A stretch of DNA of 64,000 nt from Butyrivibrio sp. Su6. Lineage in GTDB: Bacteria; Bacillota; Clostridia; Lachnospirales; Lachnospiraceae. Positions 59,038 to 64,000 of the stretch are shown here, piece by piece. Position 1 is the stretch's first letter, and every line of letters begins with the position of its first letter. The position numbers and the translations under genes are program-made. The notes beneath the pieces are model-generated. The model searched no databases. It was given only the letters and a program-made list of their open reading frames with translations, and was not told the DNA's origin. The stretch spans positions 1 through 64,000 of the forward strand of contig NZ_FNUR01000014.1 of the NCBI RefSeq assembly GCF_900108105.1. The letters run 5' to 3'.

Positions 59038-59562
59038 ATGCCCAAAATTATAGAAAACATCAAGGAACAAATCATAGAAGAAGCAAAAAAACAGCTTTTT
59101 GAGAATGGTTATTCAAAGACGACTATCCGTTCTGTTGCAGCAGCCTGCGGAATTGGCGTTGGGACTATGTATAATTATTTCTCGTCAAAGGATATGCTGA
59201 TATCTTCATTCATGTTGGAGGACTGGAAGAGCTGCACTGCGCAGATGAAAAAGCTGGACACTTCAGAAGAACTTATATTTCTTGAGGGAATTCATGATTA
59301 TCTCAAGGTCTTTATAAACAAATACAGCTTTCTTTTTAAAGATAAGGAGGCTGCATCAGTTTATTCCGCAGTCTTTGCTGAGAGACACGCACAGCTACGA
59401 GGAGTTCTTGCGAATATAATACTGCCTGTGTGTATTGATAAAAGCTATGATGAACCTGATTTTATGGCCAGTCACATTGCGGAGTCTATACTTTTTTGGA
59501 CACTTGAGGATGTTCCATTTGAGAAACAGGCGGGAATCTTTAGAATTCTTTTAAAGATGTGA
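59038..59562 (+). CDS. TetR/AcrR-family regulator, first gene of the six-gene operon
   Basis: The 174-residue protein has the TetR helix-turn-helix at residues about 8-54: IIEEAKKQLFENGYSKTTIRSVAAACGI and GVGTMYNYFSSKDML. The C-terminal ligand domain is unassigned. The protein is slightly shorter than average. Gaps to the following genes (36, 24, 37, 24, 8 bp) and the absence of internal terminators suggest it is cotranscribed with and controls the five genes after it. An operator candidate at 58958-58967 supports autoregulation. Confidence 0.88.
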   Translation: MPKIIENIKEQIIEEAKKQLFENGYSKTTIRSVAAACGIGVGTMYNYFSSKDMLISSFMLEDWKSCTAQMKKLDTSEELIFLEGIHDYLKVFINKYSFLFKDKEAASVYSAVFAERHAQLRGVLANIILPVCIDKSYDEPDFMASHIAESILFWTLEDVPFEKQAGIFRILLKM

Positions 59563-59598
59563 AATATCAAAATGAATCACAAAAGCGGAGGGTATGAA

Positions 59599-60528
59599 AT
59601 GAGTAGCTTTGAAAACTTGCGAATCGTAGACAATTTTTATCAGACATCACTGTTTTTTCCGATGCCTACCGTTCTTATCAGCACTTTGTGCGAAGACGGC
59701 TCAACTAATCTGGGACCCTATTCCCTGATCCAGCCATATTATGTTGCTGGTAAGGATTATTACGCAATGCTTCTTAATTGTCGTAATTCATCTAACACAG
59801 CACAGAATATCCTGCGCACAGGAAAATGTGCGATCAACTTTATCGATGACAATCCCAAAAACTTTCATGAGGCAGTGAAGCTTTCATGGCCTGGCGATAA
59901 GCCATCCGAAAAGATGCCAAAATGTAATTTCAAATTGGAAAAGAGCCTTATTCAGGAGGAAAATCCTGAGGATCTGCGCCCTATGGTCATGACAGACGCC
60001 ATAGAAGTAATCGAGTGTACATGGATGAGAGAGCTTGATGGAGCTTCAAACGATGCACCGGGTCAGCTTGAAGGCTATGAAGGTCCATATCATGATTTCA
60101 ATGGCATAACCAGTAAGTTTGGTGCGCACTTTATCTTAAGAATTGACAAAATTCTTATGAAAAAGAAATATCGTGATGCCATAATAAACGGCGTGACAGC
60201 AAGAGATTTTCCACCACTTCCTGTAGATTACGGTTACAGGGATTCAAAGAACTTCTGGTTCCACAGAAAGAGAAGAATGAGAGCAGAGCTTTTGCAGGTT
60301 CGCGAAGCGTCACTTGCTTCTGTTCGTTATGCTGCAGAGAGAGCTGATGACAAGATAAAGTTTACTGATGATGCACTTAAGTGCCTATTGGGTGTTCCAA
60401 GAGTCTTTTTACCTGCTGCTCTTAAGGGCTGTGTTGAGTGGGCAAGAGAGAATAACGTTGAACTTGTAACTGAGGAGCACATGAAGATAATCAACGATAA
60501 GCGTGCCCAGGAAAAGAAGAAAAAATAA
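59599..60528 (+). CDS. Flavin reductase-like split-barrel protein with C-terminal PCP_red-like domain
   Basis: The protein is about 309 residues. Residues 1-190 look like an FMN-binding split barrel of the flavin reductase/DIM6-NTAB type (PMPTVLISTLCEDGSTNLGPYS, NCRNSSNTAQNILRTGKCAINF). Residues about 255-309 (FTDDALKCLLGVP, WARENNVELVTEE) follow the pattern of the PCP_red domain found at the end of light-independent protochlorophyllide reductase subunit B and in some other redox proteins. No cysteines bind Fe-S. The ATG at 59599 has GGAGG upstream. Electron transfer to a partner enzyme of the operon is plausible. Confidence 0.72.
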   Translation: MSSFENLRIVDNFYQTSLFFPMPTVLISTLCEDGSTNLGPYSLIQPYYVAGKDYYAMLLNCRNSSNTAQNILRTGKCAINFIDDNPKNFHEAVKLSWPGDKPSEKMPKCNFKLEKSLIQEENPEDLRPMVMTDAIEVIECTWMRELDGASNDAPGQLEGYEGPYHDFNGITSKFGAHFILRIDKILMKKKYRDAIINGVTARDFPPLPVDYGYRDSKNFWFHRKRRMRAELLQVREASLASVRYAAERADDKIKFTDDALKCLLGVPRVFLPAALKGCVEWARENNVELVTEEHMKIINDKRAQEKKKK

Positions 60529-60552
60529 TTCATGACATGGAGGAGATAAAAA

Positions 60553-61401
60553 ATGAAGGTTGTACTTGCAGGCGCTTATGGAAATCTTGGCGCAGATATT
60601 TTTAAAGCTCTTTTAAAGGAAGGACATGAAGTAGTTGCCCTTGATATGATGCAGAGAGATATTGAACTTAATGGCAAATACTCTTTTACCAAGGTAGATG
60701 TGACAAAACCTGAAACACTTGCTGGAACATGCGATGGCGCAGACGCAGTCATTACAACTGTAGGTCTTACAAAGGGATCTGCCACAATTTCCAACTATGA
60801 TATCGATTATCAGGGAAACCTCAACATATTAAATGAAGCCAAAAAAGCGGGAGTTAAACATTTTACCTATATTTCAGTAATAAGAGCAGATCAGGCTCCT
60901 GAAAAAGTACCAATGGTACATGCAAAATATCTTTTTGAGCAGAAGCTGAAAGAAAGCGGCCTCTCTTATGTTATCCACAGACCAACAGGCTATTTTTATG
61001 ACATTGTAAAAGTATTCAGACCAATGGTCGAAAAGGGCGCCGTTACCCTTCTTGGAAATACACCTGTCAGCTGCAACGTTATTTCAACTGAAGATTTTGC
61101 TGATTTCATCGTAAAGCACATGCTTGATGACAACAAGATTTATGATGTAGGCGGAAAAGAGACTTACACATATGAAGAAATTGCAACAATGTGCTTTAAG
61201 GCAGCAGGAAAAGAACCGGTAATAAAGAAGGCTCCGACTTGGCTCTTTGATGTACTTGCATTTGTGAATAAGCTCAAAAAGAACGGAAAAGAAGCAATCA
61301 TCCGCTTCTCAAAGTTTACTTTATCTCAGGATATGGTAGGTTCAACCAAATATGGAGATATGAGTTTTGCTGAATATATAAAAGACAACTTTGCCGTCTG
61401 A
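60553..61401 (+). CDS. NAD(P)-binding SDR, NmrA/DVR-like
   Basis: The 282-residue atypical SDR begins with a nucleotide-binding loop VVLAGAYGNLGADI. It has the KVDVTKPETL acidic stretch, VITTVGLTKG, HFTYISVIRAD and VIHRPTGYFYDIVKVF. The arrangement fits NmrA/complex-I-39-kDa-like proteins, a group that includes 8-vinyl reductases (BciA/DVR) of chlorophyll synthesis. Whether it is catalytic or only a redox sensor cannot be decided from sequence. TGGAGGAG precedes the ATG. Confidence 0.8.
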   Translation: MKVVLAGAYGNLGADIFKALLKEGHEVVALDMMQRDIELNGKYSFTKVDVTKPETLAGTCDGADAVITTVGLTKGSATISNYDIDYQGNLNILNEAKKAGVKHFTYISVIRADQAPEKVPMVHAKYLFEQKLKESGLSYVIHRPTGYFYDIVKVFRPMVEKGAVTLLGNTPVSCNVISTEDFADFIVKHMLDDNKIYDVGGKETYTYEEIATMCFKAAGKEPVIKKAPTWLFDVLAFVNKLKKNGKEAIIRFSKFTLSQDMVGSTKYGDMSFAEYIKDNFAV

Positions 61402-61438
61402 TAAAAGTGGCAGGTATTTTCACTTGGAGGATTAATTT

Positions 61439-62245
61439 ATGTATTGGAATTCATTACTTATAATCTGCCTTGTCTGCGCTGTTCTCAGTGCAGTGGGCTT
61501 CTATAAATATGTGTACTTTCTGTCTATTGGATATGGATTTGCAATTGCCGGTGGCGGCATAACTATTTTAATTATGTCTTTGAAGTATGGCTGGTCAGAA
61601 GGAGTTGTTGTTCTTGCTGTTTTACAGGCTGTTTTGTTTCTTGCCTATGGCGTGCGTTTGTCCGGATTTCTTTTGATAAGAGAGATAAAAAATGCGGCAT
61701 ATCGCAAGACCTTAAAGGAAGCAACAGGAAATGACAAGAAAATACCTGTGTTTGTAAGCATTTCAATTTGGGTATTCGTTGCTATTCTTTATACAGCACA
61801 GGTGAGCCCAATGCTCTTTAGATATGCAAACGGATCAAAGGATGTGATCGTTCCTGTAATTGGCATGCTGATATCTGTCTTTGGTCTTGGACTCGAGTCA
61901 CTTGCAGATAAACAGAAATCAGAGCAGAAAAAGGAAAGACCTGATATGGTGGCAACAAAGGGACTTTACAAAATTGTCAGATGTCCGAATTATCTTGGGG
62001 AGATTATTTTCTGGACAGGGGTATTTGTTGCAGGAATCACAACTTATCAGGGAATTGGACAGTGGCTTATGGCGATAATAGCATATGTCTGCATTGTTTA
62101 TATCATGTTCAACGGAGCTCAGCGCCTTGAAAAGCGCCAGATGGCACGTTATGGCAATGATGCTGCGTATAATGATTATGCAAATAAGACACCGATCATA
62201 CTTCCTTTTATTCCTATTTATCATCTGAATAAAAAAACGAGTTGA
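61439..62245 (+). CDS. DUF1295 (steroid 5-alpha-reductase-like) membrane protein
   Basis: The 268-residue membrane protein has about six membrane segments. Its C-terminal half has the DUF1295 pattern: LADKQKSEQKKERPDMVATKGLYKIVRCPNYLGEIIFWTGVF and the ending QRLEKRQMARYGNDAAYNDYANKTPIILPFIP. The family is related to steroid 5-alpha reductases and isoprenylcysteine methyltransferases and carries out NADPH-dependent reductions or methylation. The actual substrate is unknown. A CTTGGAGGA ribosome site precedes the ATG. Confidence 0.87.
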   Translation: MYWNSLLIICLVCAVLSAVGFYKYVYFLSIGYGFAIAGGGITILIMSLKYGWSEGVVVLAVLQAVLFLAYGVRLSGFLLIREIKNAAYRKTLKEATGNDKKIPVFVSISIWVFVAILYTAQVSPMLFRYANGSKDVIVPVIGMLISVFGLGLESLADKQKSEQKKERPDMVATKGLYKIVRCPNYLGEIIFWTGVFVAGITTYQGIGQWLMAIIAYVCIVYIMFNGAQRLEKRQMARYGNDAAYNDYANKTPIILPFIPIYHLNKKTS

Positions 62246-62269
62246 TAAGTGACATCTTGGGGGTTACAT

Positions 62270-62893
62270 ATGAAAAATTATTCGATCACAATGGGGATCA
62301 TAGATTTTATACCGGTTATATTTTTTGCTATTGCAGCAATAATGTTACAAAGGAATCTGTATAACAAAATGAGCAAAGGCGCCTTCGCACTTTTTGCTGT
62401 GGGCACAATTGATATAATCTGTGCAGGAGTTGCCAAAGCACTCTATAAGCTTCTTTATGCCGCAGGAATCTGTGATTTCAAGCCTTTGAATGATATATTC
62501 TTTCCGATGCAGTCCATTGGATTTCTTTTGGCAGGAATAGGCATACTTGCAATGCTTTTCCACAGACAGGGCAAAAACGCTGCGCTATCCGTTGCGCCAC
62601 CTGTGTTTACAGGCACAGCAATATTTGTAAGCTGCATGTGCATTGGACTTGCTATGATATATATTGCTTTGTGCATAATTGCAGTAAAGCTTAAAAAGCC
62701 ATTTCTCATAGCGGTTTTTGTTATATCTTTTCTCTGCTCACTTGCAATGGGATATCTTTCATCCAAAGATTTTACTCAGAGCTACATGAACTGGATTGCC
62801 CAGATAATTAACATTGTTGGACAGGGACTTCTATTCTATGGCGTGATAGTCATGAATAAGGCCGGAATTGCTGACCTTGTACTTGGAAAGTGA
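62270..62893 (+). CDS. Six-helix membrane protein of unknown function
   Basis: The protein is about 207 residues with around six hydrophobic segments (IIDFIPVIFFAIAAIML, FALFAVGTIDIICAGVA, IGFLLAGIGILAML, FVSCMCIGLAMIYIALC, FLIAVFVISFLCSLAMG, IINIVGQGLLFYGVIV). No family is recognised. The ATG at 62270 follows TGGGGGT. It lies inside the TetR-led operon, 24 bp after the DUF1295 gene, so it may serve the same pathway, for example as a membrane partner or heme-binding anchor (inference). Confidence 0.68.
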   Translation: MKNYSITMGIIDFIPVIFFAIAAIMLQRNLYNKMSKGAFALFAVGTIDIICAGVAKALYKLLYAAGICDFKPLNDIFFPMQSIGFLLAGIGILAMLFHRQGKNAALSVAPPVFTGTAIFVSCMCIGLAMIYIALCIIAVKLKKPFLIAVFVISFLCSLAMGYLSSKDFTQSYMNWIAQIINIVGQGLLFYGVIVMNKAGIADLVLGK

Positions 62894-62901
62894 GGCTGGC
62901 T

Positions 62902-63558
62902 ATGACTTGTCTGGATGAAATGATTAAGATTATAAAAACTCATTATGAGTTGGAACCTGTAAATACTTCAGAGTATGATGGATTAAAGATCAATGGCATG
63001 CGCTTTGATATAAAGGCCTATGAAGCTAAAAATCTTGGGCATATATCTGTAATGACGGCTAAAGGCTTATTTGGTCTCATGAAAATGGATACCATAATAT
63101 TTACGCCATCTGAGGCTGATCTGCCTCTTTTATCCTATGACAGGATAAAGGTCATGGGGAATGATATTTTGATTACAGAGCTTTTTGATACTGTGGCTGA
63201 CACTGATACATTAGACAATCTGGACAGAATTGAAGCATTAGTATCAAAGTATGACTATCTTCCTTACAGGGATCCGGGAAAGCATTGGTATGATGACATC
63301 AAGCTTTCAGGTTGTATGTCCTTTAAGGGAAAAAAGAATTTGTCTTCAACATTTAATGCACTTGCAAAAGAGTATCTGGAGACATATTTGAGTCTGCCTC
63401 ATGTTGAGGTCAGTGATGTTGCACTAAAAAAGCAAAAGACTCTGAACTACGTAAATGACCTTATTGAAAACGGTGGTCCTTCAACCAACGTATTTATCAA
63501 GGCCATAGGAAAAGAGAAGACGAAAAAGCTCTTTTACCAGGTCCTGTTTGGAGTGTAA
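62902..63558 (+). CDS. Protein resembling ferredoxin-dependent bilin reductases (remote)
   Basis: The soluble protein is about 218 residues, the length of small bilin reductases. Two blocks match the bilin reductase pattern by eye: FTPSEADLPLLSYDRIKV near residues 64-81 (compare F-P-x-x-x-x-D-L-P-x-x-x-x-D-x-V in PcyA-type enzymes) and the C-terminal stretch of residues about 185-218 containing YVNDLIE, IKAIGKEKTKK and YQVLFGV (compare the Y-x-x-Q-x-N-D...FG-x-x-W/A...VLFD ending). An upstream histidine of PcyA (in F-P-H) is not kept. The ATG at 62902 has GTGAGG ahead. It is the last gene of the operon. Remote homology, so the function is unproved. Confidence 0.5.
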   Translation: MTCLDEMIKIIKTHYELEPVNTSEYDGLKINGMRFDIKAYEAKNLGHISVMTAKGLFGLMKMDTIIFTPSEADLPLLSYDRIKVMGNDILITELFDTVADTDTLDNLDRIEALVSKYDYLPYRDPGKHWYDDIKLSGCMSFKGKKNLSSTFNALAKEYLETYLSLPHVEVSDVALKKQKTLNYVNDLIENGGPSTNVFIKAIGKEKTKKLFYQVLFGV

Positions 63559-63561
63559 CTA

Positions 63562-63595
63562 AAAAATGCTTACGCCGATGGCGTAAGCATTTTTA
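63562..63595. terminator. Bidirectional terminator between the operon and the BASS gene
   Basis: AAATGCTTACGCC and GGCGTAAGCATTT form a 13-bp stem with loop GAT, flanked by A and T runs. It serves both convergent units. The same stem occurs at 53447-53475. Confidence 0.85.
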
Positions 63596-63613
63596 ATAAA
63601 GTTCAATTTAGGC

Positions 63614-64000
63614 TCACTGAGCCTTTTCTAAAATGGGTTCTTCCTCAGTGTCATTTTTTTGGGAATCATCTACAAGCTTCTGGTAGATATTTGCAAGGAT
63701 TGCACCTGAAATATTGTGCCATACTGAGAAAATTGCGCCTGGGACTGTTGCCATTGCAAGGTCTGGGAAAGCTGTTCCTGCAAGAGATGTTGCAAGTCCT
63801 GAGTTCTGCATTCCAATCTCGATAGAAAGAGCTTTTTTCTTGGATACAGGAAGCTTTAAAAGCTTTCCGAGAAGGTATCCGCATGCATATCCTAAAAGGT
63901 TGTGAAGGATAACTACTACGAATACAACAGCACCTGTCTCGAGGATTCTTGCTGAGTTGTGTGATACAACTGCTGCTACGATAAGTGTGATAGCTGTAAC
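63614..64000 (-). CDS. BASS-family (bile acid:sodium symporter type) transporter, C-terminal part
   Basis: Only the last 129 codons are visible; the N-terminal part lies beyond base 64000. The membrane segments AVVFVVVILHNLLGYACGYLL and TVPGAIFSVWHNISGAIL and the conserved KALSIEIGMQNSGLATSLA stretch are typical of BASS (ASBT-like) transporters, which import organic anions with sodium. The substrate is not known; bacterial members move bile acids, pantothenate or other carboxylates. It is convergent with the TetR-led operon and ends in an acidic cytoplasmic tail. Confidence 0.85.
   Translation of the reverse strand, partial: VTAITLIVAAVVSHNSARILETGAVVFVVVILHNLLGYACGYLLGKLLKLPVSKKKALSIEIGMQNSGLATSLAGTAFPDLAMATVPGAIFSVWHNISGAILANIYQKLVDDSQKNDTEEEPILEKAQ

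Noticed and set aside
1-64000. Prophage, insertion-sequence transposase, tRNA or rRNA genes
   Set aside because: No transposase, integrase, phage structural gene, cloverleaf or rRNA sequence was recognised on either strand.

Overview
The window looks like chromosomal DNA of an anaerobic Firmicute of the family Lachnospiraceae, most likely Butyrivibrio, Pseudobutyrivibrio or a close relative. Grounds: moderately AT-rich DNA, AGGAGG-type ribosome sites, AddAB instead of RecBCD, the oxygen-independent FMN enoyl reductase FabK, a CIRCE element, a TPP riboswitch with an ECF thiamine S-component, c-di-GMP enzymes, and several intracellular glycoside hydrolases and lyase-like proteins. The genus is inference; the anaerobic Gram-positive assignment is well supported by gene content.

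Layout. 1-12.5 kb: a TIGR01440 protein (minus), then a likely operon of an EAL protein, addB, addA and hflX, meeting the riboswitch-controlled thiT head-on. 12.6-16.7 kb: asnA, an HPr-like protein without the active histidine, and an XPD/DinG-type helicase with a nuclease domain. 16.7-28.8 kb: a 425-bp regulatory region, a TPR-diguanylate cyclase, valS, folC, a zinc-ribbon TPR membrane protein, an MBOAT/SGNH acetylation pair, ridA and a TPR lipoprotein. 28.8-36.6 kb: a cytoplasmic uronate-glycan set (heparinase II/III-like, GH88, DUF2264), interrupted by a 287-bp palindrome and an AT-rich PD-(D/E)XK gene. 36.7-39.1 kb: GNAT, radical SAM, MerR. 39.1-48.7 kb: a compact fatty-acid synthesis operon (acpP-fabK-fabD-fabG-fabF-accB-fabZ-accC-accD-accA-acyl-CoA synthetase) opposite the MerR gene, with a MerR-type promoter between them. 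48.7-53.4 kb: CIRCE-htpG, a zone of palindromes, an SDR gene and a lipoprotein. 53.4-54.9 kb: a non-coding repeat island. 54.9-58.8 kb: formate/nitrite channel, PHP protein, GH43 enzyme and a DUF3990 toxin-like protein. 59.0-63.6 kb: a six-gene TetR-led operon. The window ends inside a BASS-family transporter.

Most interesting candidates. (1) The TetR-led operon contains three proteins that resemble enzymes of chlorophyll or bilin metabolism: a flavin-reductase domain fused to a PCP_red-like tail, a DVR/NmrA-like SDR, and a protein whose conserved blocks resemble ferredoxin-dependent bilin reductases. With a DUF1295 membrane reductase-like protein and an unknown 6-TM protein, this could be an undescribed tetrapyrrole- or enone-reducing pathway. 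The bilin-reductase link is remote homology seen by eye. (2) A MerR regulator appears wired to the whole fatty-acid operon. (3) Several intergenic regions contain repeats with near-integral helical-turn periods (52, 63 and 74 bp), large nested palindromes and a paired structured repeat. These may be mobile non-coding elements, protein-binding arrays or RNAs.

Most likely starts were chosen from ribosome-binding sites and often lie downstream of the longest possible start.
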